NCBI GenBank assembly: GCA_019914995.1
Contig: CM034130.1
Span: 10,106,001 to 10,170,000, forward strand
Length of the DNA: 64,000 nucleotides
Direction: 5' to 3'
Source: Acanthochlamys bracteata
Taxonomy: Eukaryota; Streptophyta; Magnoliopsida; Pandanales; Velloziaceae
Shown piece after piece: positions 34,527 through 47,178 of the stretch (its first letter is position 1; every line of letters starts with the position of its first letter). The notes under the pieces are model-generated. The model was not told where the DNA came from, did not search any database, and worked only from the letters and a program-made list of their open reading frames with translations. The position numbers and the translations under genes are program-made.

Positions 34527-36203
34527 ACATATAAATAATGAACCTGCAATATGCGAATAATTAATTCTTATAAAAGATGAAAGACCAATTCATGCATGCA
34601 TGAAAAATAATTGCATTAAGTTAACTTTGTCCCTATGAATTTTGCTTTCAAATAATTACTTAGTTATCATCATCGCCAAGTCTACCACAATTGATGCGCT
34701 TTATGATTACGATATTTTTATTACCTATAAATTTTAAGACGTTTACCAACTTTATGAAATTTTCTGAATATAACTTGCACTCGAAGACTTGGTCTTAAAA
34801 GTTGACTCGGTTAACCTTCATGGGCCTAACACCTACTTGTCTCGTCCACATAAATATAAATTATCGTAAACGTTCGAAAGTAATTATAATAAAAAGAAAT
34901 TAGATGAAATATATTTTAAAAAGTTTTTTAAAAATATTTTTTATCTAAAATAATAATAATTATATATATGTAATTGTACTACATATAATTTTCTATATGT
35001 TAAATTTTTTAAATAAAATATTATATAAAATTTATTAAAAATTATGAAATAATTTTTTTAAAAAAAGTATTTAAGTGAATCCAAACATCTCCATAATCTT
35101 AATGGAAAATTAATGCCAAACATCTAGGCCCAACTTAGAGTGTCATTTAATTTAATTGGTAAGAGGTAGAATTAATTTCGATAATAATGAATTAAAAATA
35201 AATTGGGAGTAAATTAAAATACAGAAGATGATTTTGAACTCAAAAATTGACGGGAGAGAAATGAGTTTAGTATAATTAAACCACAATATTAATCTCACAA
35301 TGGTCTGCACGCTTCAAAATGTTTGATTTGGTCCTGGAAGAAGTAAGCAATCCACCCTTTGTTATTTAACATTCAAAACCTAATACGCGCTCTTGACAAT
35401 TCGTCTCTAACGTTATGCGGAAGATTTTGACCATGACTCGAAGATTTTTGCCTGATCCGAACTGACTTGATCTCGATCAGAACCTATTTACAAAGTCAAG
35501 CCTTCTAAAATTAAAGATACTTACGTGAAGATGTGGGACCAAGAAAAATATTAGGGCGGTGATAATCTACTAATCAATCAATGACCAAAAAGTGCTTCTT
35601 GTTATTAAGCAACATATAAACACATGACATGTATGTACGTTTGCCAATAATCTGAGAAGCGTTTGAAATTACAATTCAAACGTTATTTTTTAATTTTTAT
35701 TTTATATTTTTAATATATATTTTATAATTATTTAAAAAATTATTTAAAAATTTGAAAATATAAAAAATTTTACGTAATAAAATTTTTTTATTACATATTT
35801 TTATTATTTTTAAAAATAAAATTTATTTTAAAAAAATAAAAATATTTTTTATTTCAAACAAACTTTATTTTATAATTACTTTTGAACGATACTGTCTGAT
35901 ATCCAAACCTTTCAGTTTCAGTTGTTAGGTGGCTTGTTACCTACCAAATGTTTGGAACCCTTTGGAACGTAGTTATGACTTTTCATCGCACGCATTGGGT
36001 AATAACTAAAGCCTCCATAAGCAAAACCCTCTTTGACTAATATACTTACTAAAATCTTATATATACAAGAGCGTTGCCTTCCTATTATTGCATCGCATTG
36101 CTGTTCATCTTCTCTTCTCTCATTTCTGATATATAGTTTGAAGTTTTTTTTTGTCTTCGAATTCTTTTGTGGAATTTTTGTGAGTTTTGTTATCGATCAA
36201 TCC
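34527..36203. other. Intergenic, phytocyanin promoter side
   Basis: AT-rich, with two MITE family 1-like segments (about 34,865-35,090 and 35,655-35,895). Their ends resemble GTTTGAAATTAC or its complement, but boundaries are not clear. No gene seen. The last 150 bp holds the phytocyanin promoter. Confidence 0.4.
36058..36065 (+). promoter_or_regulatory. Probable TATA box of phytocyanin gene
   Basis: TATATATA lies about 140 bp before the ATG, followed by a pyrimidine-rich leader. Confidence 0.4.
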
Positions 36204-36877
36204 ATGGCAAGCGCTGCAACTTTTCTTGTGCTCTTCCTTGCAGCAACTCTTCCTGCAGCTCTCGCGCTTAATTATAATGTAGGGGATAACAACAATTGGA
36301 GCACCGGGTTCAACTACATCAATTGGGCTCAAGGCAAGACCTTTAGAGTTGGCGATACTCTGAGTAAGTTCCTCGATTTTTCATACATATTCATTTTGCT
36401 AAACATCAATATGTAGTTACCAAACAAACTACAAGATCGCAACGATTTCGATCTTATGTATTTATGGATTTAACAGCTTTCCGGTACACGTCGTCGCAAC
36501 ATGATGTTACTGAAGTGAATCAATCAGACTACGATTCCTGCAGAGGAACTAGCCCAATACGAATGTACCCACTAAACGGCAATACCGTGGTCGCACTGAA
36601 CAGCACTGGCACTCGGTATCTCATTTGCACCTTCCCTGGTCACTGCTCCCAAGGGCAAATGAAGTTGGCCGTAACCGTCTCAGCCGGCGGTAGCTCTCAG
36701 CCTTCTCCTACCCCAACTCAATCACCATCCTCTCAGTCTGTGCCTGGTGGTGGTGGTGGACCTTCAGCATCTTCACAGCCTCCGCCTAATGACAACAGTA
36801 GTGTCGTAAGGATTGGGTACAGCATGAGTGCAATTGGTATCAGTGCATTGGTTATGGTTCTTGCACTTGTGCACTAG
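36204..36877 (+). CDS. Phytocyanin-like GPI-anchored blue copper protein
   Basis: Two exons, 36204-36363 and 36477-36877, encode 186 residues. A signal peptide (MASAATFLVLFLAATLPAAL) precedes a phytocyanin domain starting LNYNVGDNNNWSTGFNY. Copper ligands are visible: His in SSQHDV, then Cys, His and a likely axial Met in YLICTFPGHCSQGQMKL, with paired Cys for the family disulphide. A Ser/Pro/Gly-rich arabinogalactan-like segment follows, then a hydrophobic tail (IGISALVMVLALVH) suited to GPI anchoring. Start: the upstream in-frame ATGs would bury the signal peptide, so 36204 is preferred. Known family role: extracellular electron transfer or cell-wall signalling. The exact substrate is unknown. 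A broken inverted copy lies about 1.7 kb upstream. Confidence 0.9.
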
Positions 36878-37715
36878 GGAAGAGGCAGTGCTCTGCTCTT
36901 AGCTAGCTATGTATGCCTTTTGGATTACGCGCATATACTTGATAGTTTTTAGGAGCTTTTGGATTCTATTGAGAGGAGTGTGATTCCATTGTATTGTATT
37001 TTTCGATATCATGATAATAATAATAATAATAATGGGGTGATCTGTATTCCCCTGTTTAGGATAAATAACTTTGGTCTTCAAAGCTAGTTATCTTTAGCGA
37101 CCTCAAATAAATTCGGAACCCATATGCTTATTAAACGCTTGGTAAAATAATATGAAAAAACTTCAATATACAACATGGTATGTGTGAATTTTAATTAAAA
37201 GAAAGGACGTGTATGAATTTTCAAGCCTTCCTTCAATTAAAAAAAAAATCAAATAAAAGGTAGGTCTTCTTTGAAGCTTTCTTGTGTCTTTGACAAATAA
37301 ATAACCAAAGAAAACAAAAATAGAAAAGACTAGCTGCGTTGTTTCCAAGTCTTGCAAAAATTGTAATCGAAGATCAAAGGAAAGTTATGTTTTCCATTTG
37401 TAAAGCTTCCAAGTCAACTCACAATTTGAAAATATGGATTTTTCAGGACTTTTTGGGTTTGATGATGTAACTGGTATGAAGAAAAATATAACTTGGAAAT
37501 TCTATTACAGAAGCTTTACGAAAACATCATTAATAAAAGACCCTAAGGTTATTTAAAGTGCAGACAACGCCATCAAGGGCTTATTTACAATTGAAGCAAA
37601 AGACAAGGATTTTGATTAGAAACATTCACCGCCTAACCTCAGCACGAAACAACAACCTCCAAATCTTTCTAAGGAAACAGCAACAGAAATCGAGAAATCG
37701 ATCGATCAGTGAGAG
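36878..37715. other. Intergenic between phytocyanin and MAGO genes
   Basis: Contains the phytocyanin 3' UTR, including an (ATA)n run near 37,014-37,034, and the MAGO promoter and leader. No extra gene seen. Confidence 0.5.
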
Positions 37716-40048
37716 ATGTCCGGTCGCGGTGGTAGAGGAGCAATGTCGGCGGCGGGGGAGGAAGAAGAGTTCTACCTGCGGTACTACGTTGGACACAAGG
37801 GCAAGTTCGGGCACGAATTTCTCGAGTTTGAGTTCCGGCCTGATGGGAAGCTTCGGTACGCCAACAATTCCAATTACAAGAACGATACCATTATCCGCAA
37901 AGAAGTTTACGTCACGCCTGCTGTGCTGCGCGAGTGCCGGAGAATCATTGCGGAGTCGGAGGTAATTTGGTTCTTGAGAAATTAGGGTTTTTGAATTTCT
38001 TTAATTAATTTTTTTTGAGTTGTAAAGATGCCGCAGGTAGGATAAGTACAATTTAAAGTATATTTCGAGTGCGGGGGAGTCATTACCTCACCATAGATTT
38101 TTTAAATTCTGAGAAGTTAAGGTTCCTATTTTGCTGGAATTTTTTTTTGTCTGTTTAGTTTTCGGATTTCTAAAGATTATTGTTTGAGGCTTCATACATT
38201 TGTGTGCCGGACTATCAGTAGCTTACAGCCTATCAATTGTTTAATTTTAAACTTTGCCTTTAATCTTCTACCTGAGCATTTAGGGCATGAAGAGTTTTGA
38301 TTGCCTTTGTGTTCTTTTGTGCAAAGTTCTTTACTTCGATTTTTTTTGTCAACGACGGTCCAGATCATGAAGGAAGATGACAACATGTGGCCAGAGCCAA
38401 ATATCGTCGGAAGGCAGGAGCTGGAAATTGTGATGGGGAATGAGCACATCTCCTTCACTACTTCAAAGATTGGATCCCTTGTTGATGTTCAGACTAGTCA
38501 AGATCCTGATGGATTGCGCATTTTCTATTACCTTGTTCAGGTTCGAGCATCTATATTTAATGTTTATATCAAAAGTAGGCCACTGCTTGATATTGATATG
38601 CTAGAATCGCCATGCTAGTTATTCGTTCAAGTGTGAGGAAATTTTTATTTATTCTGCTCTATTCACTAGATATATTGTGGAAGCTTAGTTTACTGTTTGT
38701 TATGAAGTTTCTAATTTATAGGTTCACACTTTATTTAACACGATATTTTGTGGAAGCTTAGTTTGCTATTTGTTGTGAAGTTCCTAATTTATAGATTTTG
38801 TGGAAGCTTAGTTTACTATTTGTTATGAAGTTTCTAATTTATAGGTTCACACTTTATTTAACATGAAACACATGAATGTGCCTTTTGAATTATCTTATTG
38901 GATGCTTTGTGTATTAGAGCTTTCTTTTGAAGCTTGCCAGCTATACCTTGACAATACTTGTGTGGTAGAAAGGACCATAATTTGTTTTATCAGAAACTTA
39001 AGTGCATAGGTACTAATTTTGTAAATATCAAATTTCTCAAATGATTTCTGAATTCTAATTATTGTTTACGTCTGTCCTTGAGTCTTTAATATCCCTGTTT
39101 TGCTTGTTTGACTTTGAGAGTTATGGCTTCAGTCAGTGATCAAACAGGCTATAATTTATTACCATTTTCTTAAGCTAAATGATTTCAGTATGTTTCTCGG
39201 AGTTTAAGCATAACAACTAAGTCTTATTCAATGAGATTATTCGATAATAGAAAATGGGTTTTCCAGCAATTTATATGAAGTCCATAGAAGAGGTTAACCA
39301 TCGATTGGATGGGTAACGTAAGTACGTTATTATTGATTTTCGAATTTGGATTGCCGTTATACCCAAATATCTGTGATGCATGTCAAGGCCATTTTATGTA
39401 CGGATCATGGAGGTGGCTGCCTCAGTTCTCAATGGCCTACGCTAAAGCGCACACTTACATTTGTTTGGCACTTCTATTCCTAATGCAGGCCCTGCTATAC
39501 TCTCTATATATGCTGTAGAACTGATCAGAACCTCAAAATTGTTAAAATCTGCACATTGTAGATGTAGATTTTTGTTGGTCTCAGAGAGGGGAGGTGTTTG
39601 TTCATTGATTGAAAAGGTGCATTGTGATTGTGATGTGTCCATGTGCATATCTACAAACGTCTGCAAGTTTTTGTTGCCACTGTGGATGTTGCAAACTAAA
39701 ACTATCTCTACTGCGAAAATATATTTTCAAATGATGGTTTATAGATTTATACTCTATATTTCTTAGCGGTCATAGGTTGATTGTCCATCTATTACTCAGG
39801 TTACACAAACTGTAACTCAAGACGATTAAGGTTACATTTTGGATTCATCCAGTTATAGCTAGTTGCTAACTATACATGTTGGGAAAATGTAACTGCAAGA
39901 ATCCTCCTTGCCTGTATGTATTTCGATTTATACTATTTTACTATAATGTGATCGTGCTAATCTGTGACTGTTGAATGTGCAGGATCTGAAGTGTTTTGTT
40001 TTCTCTCTTATCTCTCTGCACTTCAAGATCAAGCCTATTCAGTCTTAA
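37716..40048 (+). CDS. MAGO: MAGO NASHI, exon junction complex core subunit
   Basis: Three exons, 37716-37961, 38364-38540 and 39983-40048, give 162 residues. After a short Gly/Ala/Glu-rich N-terminus ([18 protein letters not shown]) the sequence is the highly conserved Mago fold: [57 protein letters not shown], and the terminal [18 protein letters not shown]. Mago binds Y14 and, with eIF4A3, marks spliced mRNAs for export, translation and NMD. The start at 37716 is the first ATG of the frame; a second Met in the N-terminal extension (MSAAGEEEE) is an alternative. Most plant Mago proteins are nearer 150 residues, so the extension is slightly long. Confidence 0.95.
38674..38845 (+). repeat. 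Three-fold repeat in MAGO intron 2
   Basis: The unit TGTGGAAGCTTAGTTT...TGAAGTTTCTAATTTATAG occurs at about 38,676, 38,750 and 38,798. The first and third are followed by the same GTTCACACTTTATTTAACA. Confidence 0.8.
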
Positions 40049-41614
40049 ATTCATGGTGGTTACACTTGAAGATCAGGCTTCGCAGAGATAGAAGTCAAAA
40101 GTCTTGCAATCTAAAACCTCATGTATGTTCATGTGTTCACAATATCCTCCATTTTCATGTAGGCGATTATTTGTGTCTGTACTCTGTTGGGATTTCTGGG
40201 CATTTATGTAACAAACGGTTATTAATTTGATGTATGAGCTCATTGTCAGATGTTCTCAAAAGGGTACTGATTTTGTGGAAGTTTGTGGTGTAGTCTTTTG
40301 CTTATGAAGTGAATCATAGTGGTTTGGAGTTTTATGTATTTCCAAACTAAATGCTTTATCAAAAACATATATTATGTTGACATTTTGAGTGTTTGCTAAT
40401 TTTCCTTCATGTTGTCTCCACACCGTAACGTCTACAGTGTCTTGTCAAGTTGTCTTCATTTTTATCCCGCTCTTTTTTATAAAGTTATATGGTTGCAGCA
40501 TGCTAATTCGATAAAGGTGCACTTTGTTTAACCTTAGCATCACAATCCGTATTGTCAAAATTAAATCTCAAATTTGCAACGAAGAGTTTCCTGGAGGGCA
40601 AAACCTGGAAACATTGCACAAAATCTTGAATCTGTCCGTGTTACAAAACAGCATGGAGTATGTGCAGGTCGCCGAAATTGCTCAGCAATCTGAGATGGTT
40701 TGAACATGAGGAGTACGAAACTTTATTGGGCATATTTCCGATAAGTGTCGTCCTTGGTAGATGATCTGCAAACAAGACGAGAACAAATACAGTTGCTTGT
40801 GCTAGACTTCAGCATATACAATGGAACTATTCGACCATGAGACCACGCCCCTCAACTTTTAACAATCTTCAGTTGGTTTGGAAGGCAAGATAGTGGCATG
40901 CGAAAGTTTTGGATTTTTAAGCCTGAAAACAAGCAGGAAAAATATCAGAGAATCCGTCTACCATCAAGAGTTTCCTTGTGCTATCCGTAATTAGTTCCCC
41001 CATTGACATGTTCATGATTATGAGGAAATGGTTCATGTTTCATGAAGGCCTTCTTGTCATGTGCGATGATACCCCATCGAAGCAATTCTGTTAAATCCAA
41101 GTATGTGTCCTTATAAGCTGGGTCATTCAACATGTTCTACGCAAAATTTTATATTAACTCAGCTAATTAAAGTCGGTGTTTCCTTGCTGTTTACAAGAAA
41201 TGGTGCTTTTCTGTGTTGTTTTCTTATAGGTTTGAAGTTGTGGTGCCAACTCAGATGCACTGTCTTGAGAGGAACTGCGAACCAAAACCTTTCCTCATTA
41301 TTGTTTGTTTATTTATCTCTACCTAATTCTAGCTACATGGATTCCCTAGAAATTAATGTAGATACTAATATTAAGAATAAATTTGCTACGAGTATTAAAG
41401 TTTGTTCTTTAAAACCAAAAGAAGAAGAAAGTTTGAGATGAAAACATTCTTTATACTAATGAGTGCATTATGTTGAATTCTATATTTTTAATATCTTAAT
41501 ACTACAAATATATTTTTTAAGTACCTTAGATGAATTGGTGTAGCTATAAGTTAACTCACATACATCATTATCATTATAATTTTCAACAATTCTTTATTTC
41601 TCTATTTAAAAATA
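40049..41614. other. MAGO 3' flank / intergenic
   Basis: The first part is likely 3' UTR. A 112-codon plus ORF at 41103-41441 has no recognised similarity and no coding signature. No other gene seen. Confidence 0.4.
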
Positions 41615-42225
41615 TAGTTGTAAAATCCAGACCGGTCCGTTAGAGTCGACCCGAAAATCGTCGATTCGGAGCATAAACCGTTTATGCAATCGACCCGCGC
41701 CGATCTGTTTTGACCCGTTCTGACCTGTTTCGATCCGGTCGACCTGCTCGTCCGAGTCAAATCGAATTAAATTAAATTTTAAAAATTTAAATTTGTAATA
41801 TATTGATGCAAAATAATTATTAGTAGTCTTATATTTAAATATAATATATAGTTTAAATTTTACATTTGGATGTGATAATACGAAAAAATAAATTTGTTAT
41901 ATTTTATTTATAAATATTTATTATTAGTGATTTTTAAGTTTTTATATTACTAATTCTATTAAATTGTAAGAAAAAAATAACAAAATTATTTTAAAATAAA
42001 AAATTTCTTTTAAAATTTATTATTTAAAATATTTTTTTATTTTTCTATATATTTTTTGTTAATTTATTCTTTTTATGCTTTTTAACCAAAAAAAATAATA
42101 AGTCGTTCGTGCTACGGAATATTTTGATATTTTTAACGTAACGAATCAATCTATAGATCCGACGGGTCAACCCGTGATTCGGATAATTTTTTGATTCAAT
42201 GCACGATCCAATTTTTATAACTATG
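41615..42225. mobile_element. Mutator-like MITE with perfect 10-bp target duplication
   Basis: A 611-bp element flanked by exact TTTAAAAATA repeats (41605-41614 and 42226-42235). The ends are inverted: TAGTTGTAAAATCC at the left, and CATAGTTATAAAAATTGG read on the other strand at the right. Inner ends are rich in CGACCCG/GACCGG motifs, also partly inverted (ACGGGTCAACCCG near 42,160), around an AT-rich core. Target size and end sequence fit non-autonomous Mutator-like elements. Confidence 0.75.
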
Positions 42226-42801
42226 TTTAAAAATAGATGCTGCATAGAATGAGACCAATCCTACACTGCACATCGTAATAATCTTCTTGTTAAAAAAACA
42301 GAATAAAATGCTGCAAGAGATTAATAATGATATAGTTTGAGTAAGCATGTGAGCCAGCTATCAAAGCAAAAGCTTTCTTCTTCTTCTTCTCTTTTTCATT
42401 GCACCAGCTGGCATTTCGATCTCTTTCCCCACAAATATTTATTTAGTTTCCTATCATTGAAAGAAAGAAATCAAAATGCAAAACCATTAGCTTTTTGTTT
42501 CTTATAGTTTCTTCCACCGACAGCTCTGTGAGAGATCTACAAAGAGTAGCGCAGATCTTTTGAGTTTGTAGTACCAGCAGCAGTTGCACTGTTTGCAGAA
42601 GGAAATATCGACTCTTTCTGGCAAGCACCAGCAGGTCAATTTCTTCATGTGAGAAGAACACACCCTTATTTTGCAGAAAATTGAATCTCTTTTTCTTTTT
42701 GCATACACGGAAGCAGCAGTAGTTCTACAAGTTCAATTTCTTCATTTCTCCACTGTTTGTTTGCATGAAGATTGAATTGAATCTTTCTGCAAACAAACAC
42801 C
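42226..42801. promoter_or_regulatory. Leader and promoter region of the cyclin gene
   Basis: Contains a TTCTTCTTC-rich tract near 42,376-42,395 and a leader with several repeats of GATTGAAT/TTTGCA-type words. No gene other than the cyclin 5' region. Confidence 0.4.
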
Positions 42802-45232
42802 ATGAGCACAAACACAACAAGCTTCGACATAGATGTGAAGAAGGTAATCCACGCACTCTCCAACATTCTCCAACGAATATCCACCCGTAACGACACCACC
42901 GCATCAGCACCGCCGCCGCCGCCGGTGCTTCCACCTCCACGTCAGCGCCAGGGAGGAGGAACAGTTTCTCCGTTCCAAGGCGTAGCGAAGCCGGCGATCA
43001 GTGTGAAGGCTTACTTGGAAAGAATCGCGAAGTACGCCGATTGTAGTCCGGCGTGCTTTGTAGCAGCTTACGTTTACCTTGATAGATTGTTGGATGGGAA
43101 ATCCAGTTCTTCTTGCAATGTTGTTCTGCACTCTCTTACTGTTCATAGACTGCTCATCACCAGCGTTCTCCTCGCCGTCAAGTTCTTCGACGATATGTGA
43201 GTACATTAACTGGATTAAATTCTCTTAGTTTAACTGAATTAACTACTTGTCGTTCATAGAAATGGATGATTTTCATCAGACCACCAATGAAGTGTTCTGT
43301 GAGGCGTTTTCTCAAACACGTTGCGTGCATTCTTTTCTTCTTGGCCTTTTTCATAATCTCAGTTCTTCTCTTTCAGTTGATTGATTTATTGAGATCTTGT
43401 TTCATTTCTTTTGTTGATTTCTTGATTGATGAATTAAAGGAAATGGTTTGATTTCAGCTTTTTGATGTAAGTTGTTTATTAGTTATCAATAATTGTTTGG
43501 CTTGCATTCGTAAACTTATTGGAAATTAGAACGTTTTTGTTGAATGTCATGGTTTTCTTCTTGGCATCTACAAACTAAAGAATAACTGAATTGAGATCAG
43601 ATTGGATTAAATCCATAGACATAAGGCCTTAAACGTAAACAGAGTACCAAAATTAGTGAAATCTCAGTTGGAATGTTTTAGTAGTATAGAAGTTATTACA
43701 ATTTACGTTGCAAGAAAGTTGTATAGCTGAGGACAATGTCAAGTGATTTTTGGGGGAATTGGAGTGTTTCTTTTAGTTTTCTACTGTTCGTTTCCTAGTT
43801 TCTTAACTCTGTTCCTTTTGGTCTTTTTATCTGAGATAAATTTCCTACACTTGATGGACACTTCAAGGATGTAAAATTTGGCATCTTGAATCATTGATTG
43901 GTTACATGACTGGCATTACTTTCCTTGTGGTGTCCCTATACCTTGAATTGGTTGGTGCATCTTGAAAGAGATTTTTCAACCATCCAGACATACACGGACT
44001 GCTCGTTCATGCATTCTATGTAATGACAACTAGAATGACTTTCAGAATTTTTTTGGGGGATTACTGGTTAGTGAAGCATTGGTAAAATTTATCAACTCCT
44101 CTTTCTTAAACCTTGCCGATAATTAATTTTATTTACCAATTGTGGTTAAATATGTAGTGGCAGTAATGAAATGGAAAATTAAAAATGACTTTCAGAAATT
44201 TGACTTCGGGGTTAAATGAGTAATCGAGCATTGACAAAAGTTTATTAATGACTTCTTTCTGGAACCTTGTCTATATTTAGTGTATACTTCTGAAAACGTA
44301 TGTAGGTCTGAAACTTTTCTATCATGTTGATGTTATATTTTAGTCCAGTTCAGAGCTTGATGTAAAGAAGCTCACCTGTCAAGTAACCGACTGCACCAGA
44401 AATTAGTATTATTCTTTGTTCTGTTATGATTTCTCTATCAAAGCCTTGCATGATTAAGGTTTGTAAAAAATACTGAAACCATGTGGAATGCATAGTCAGG
44501 GTGGTGAGGTTCATGACAGGAAATTAAAATTAAGCGTATGTTAGTTGGTTCTTTACTTACTTCAGTGCATTGAGTAATTATACTGCATTCAACAAAGTAT
44601 GCGACTATCTTTTGAAGAGGGCAGGATGCTTTGTAGGAAGGAGAATGTATATGCTAAATTACTGGCTTACACCAATACTCTTCAACTACATCTGAAAATT
44701 TTATATTGTATATATGTATTTGTTGTGGCGAATGGCAGTAGATGAAATGTATTTCACTTAACCTGCTGATAGCGTTATTGCTTGTATCATTTAAGCTCTA
44801 TAAAGTTTTTAGTGATACTGCTGCATATGCTTAGTGATACTGCTGCATATGCTTCTTCTCTAAGGATAGATGTATTCTGAGATTATATCCACTCCTTTGT
44901 TCCCGTGCCCTCCTTTGATTTCTTACTGCTGCGTTCTTCTTAATGTATATATCGCTTTCTTACTTTGACTTCTGTTTTGCAGATACTACAACAATGCATA
45001 CTACGCCAAGGTAGGAGGCATCAGCACTGCTGAGATGAACTTTCTAGAAATTGAGTTCTTGTTCGGTTTGCGGTTCGAGCTCAACATAACCCCGCAAATC
45101 TTCCACTCCTACTGCTCAATTCTTTACAGTGACATTTCCTTAGAAACTCCCGCTGCTGCACCAAGACAGTACTGCTTGTTTTTGGAAGAAGAATCCAAGA
45201 ACAATCACCAGCAAACTCAACTTGCAGTTTGA
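42802..45232 (+). CDS. U-type (P-type) cyclin
   Basis: Two exons, 42802-43196 and 44983-45232, encode 214 residues. After FDIDVKKVIHALSNILQRIS and a Pro-rich insert, the cyclin box reads ISVKAYLERIAKYADCSPAC, YVYLDRLLDG, VHRLLITSVLLAVKFFDD, then across the intron IYYNNAYYAKVGGISTAEMN and LEIEFLFGLRFELNI. This single-cyclin-box layout with one intron after KFFDD is typical of plant CYCP/CYCU proteins, which pair with A-type CDKs and respond to phosphate, sugar or hormone state (known for the family). The first exon lies within the usual length. The intron is about 1.8 kb and contains a 22-bp tandem repeat near 44,810-44,852. Confidence 0.93.
44809..44853 (+). repeat. Two-copy 22-bp tandem repeat in cyclin intron
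   Basis: TTAGTGATACTGCTGCATATGC-like unit occurs twice head to tail. Confidence 0.85.
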
Positions 45233-46120
45233 GTAATCTTAGAAAATTAGAACCCCCATTTTATGTTCAATTTTATCATATTTATTTTTCTTTTTACTTT
45301 CTTTGGGTGGATTTTGAGCTTCATGTTTGATTCCTGACTCAGGAATCTACCAACGATTGTACCAAATTCTTTTTATTTTTCCCTCTCTACTCTGTGTGTA
45401 AAACTGTAAATTATTCTTTTTCTATTACTACTTGAATATTGAATGTGTAATCATTTTTGCCAATCATCTTTATAATTGATGATTGCGAAATTGTGGAATT
45501 ATTTATGTTTAAAATATCAAAATAAACAGGCAAGATTTACATATATTAACAACGTGAAAGGCGTAAAAAGTTTGAATTGTTATAAATAGTATGAAACTGT
45601 GAAAATCCATGAAAGCTCGACAAAAACACTCTAGCAGAAGCAAATTTGCTCACTCTATCAACACCATTTTATATCAAACATAAACTCAGTCCTGGTCTAT
45701 CAACAAACAAAGTGAAAGCTTCTGATTTTAGCAAAAAAATGAATACAATAATAAGACTTCTCCAACAAACAAAGCTTCAAGGAACTGCGACAGAAATTTG
45801 ATGGAAGCCTTTCAAAGACTTGGCAAACAAACCGGCACCATATGTATCTCCAAGGATCTCAGTGCTTTGGAGATGACAAACTAATTGCGGTACTCAAATG
45901 TTACCGTTTACCGATTGTGCTTTTCCGGCAGAAAGGCTAATATTGCGAAACAAATGATATATTGGACTTATGCTGTAAATTCAGTTTACGTATCAAGAAT
46001 GTGTATGCTTCTTTCACAATCAGCACGTTAGTATAAGATTAAGCATTCCAGCGACGAGAGCCTATTTTTGAAAAAGTACACTAACCCTTATAATAATTTT
46101 TATTTTTTTTATAACTTTAA
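45233..46120. other. Cyclin 3' flank / intergenic
   Basis: The likely 3' UTR, then AT-rich DNA without a supported gene. Confidence 0.4.
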
Positions 46121-46881
46121 GGTTATGTTTGGATTCATAGATAAAAAATAAGAGTAAGATGACGGATAGGAAAAATAATAAGATGACGGATAGGAAAGAA
46201 TAGTTAATTAATCTTATGATGTTTGGATATATAGTGAGGGTAATAAATTAACTATGTTTGGATAGATGGATAAATGAATAAGTAATGAAAGTAAACTTTT
46301 TATAAAAGACTCAAATGTCCTTCTTATTTATATTAATCTAACTTTTTATTAATATAATTTTAAACTAATTTGATTAATATAATTTAAATTAACTTTATTA
46401 ATATAACTTTTAGATTAATTTTTTATATTAATTTAATTTTTTTATAAATTTTGATATAATTTAACAAAATTAAATGAAATTTAGATTAAAAAATTTGATC
46501 ATATAGTTTTATTATTTTCTCTATCAGCTAAAATTAATTAAATTTAAATAGATATAAAAATTATAAATTATTATAATAAAAAATAAGATATATTAATTTA
46601 AAATAAATATTAAGTAAAAAAATATTTAATTAAAATAAATATTAAATAATTTAAAAAATTAAAACATAAATAGACAAAAGGAGAAGCAAAATTTGCTTTT
46701 CTTTTTGTCACCATATGTACCCACTAATTTGGTGGGTACATATTTCACCATGAAATATAGTGAGGATGGGGAACAATTCCCTTTCCTTCCATTAATGAAA
46801 TCAAAACAAACATGATTAACATGGTGAAATGATTCACCATCACCGTAATTCACCGTAAACAACCACAATCCAAACATATCC
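46121..46881. mobile_element. Long Tourist/Harbinger-like MITE with TAA target duplication
   Basis: A 761-bp element bounded by TAA (46118-46120 and 46882-46884). Ends are inverted: GGTTATGTTTGGATTCATAG at the left, and GGATATGTTTGGATTGTGG read on the other strand at the right. It contains a perfect-armed hairpin, ATGTACCCAC...GTGGGTACAT, at 46715-46741, and repeated GATAGGAAAAATAA/GATGACGGATAGG words near the left end. No transposase is encoded. Confidence 0.7.
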
Positions 46882-46884
46882 TAA

Positions 46885-47178
46885 GCGTGTTTTAAATAAC
46901 TGTAATTAAATTTTATAAAAATGAAAATAAAAAAATATAATTTTTTTAAATAAAATAAAAATATAGTTTAGTATTTATATTTCATTAATTTTTTAAATTA
47001 TATTAAAAATTAAAAAAATATAATTATATTTAAAAATATGTAAATAAAAAAGTTGAAACTAAAATTCTATTTGTGAAAGTGAAATTATAAGTTCTTTATT
47101 TAATTGAAATATATGAACTATTCGGAACTTAAAATTTGGTCAAAAAAAATAAAGTTACGGGCATTTAAAACACGCCAT
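46885..47178. mobile_element. Tourist-like MITE sharing a TAA with the previous element
   Basis: A 294-bp AT-rich element. The left end is GCGTGTTTTAAATAACTG. The right end, on the other strand, is ATGGCGTGTTTTAAATGCCC. TAA flanks it at 46882-46884 and 47179-47181. It is the same family as 33625-33912. Confidence 0.7.

Noticed and set aside
37558-37965. 135-codon ORF overlapping MAGO exon 1
   Set aside because: Out of frame with the strongly conserved MAGO protein.
41103-41441. 112-codon plus ORF downstream of MAGO
   Set aside because: No recognisable domain, no splice or promoter context, and a composition typical of AT-rich spacer.
46715-46741. Perfect-armed hairpin as a possible terminator or miRNA precursor
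   Set aside because: It lies inside a MITE and the arms are only ten bases long, so transposon structure explains it better.
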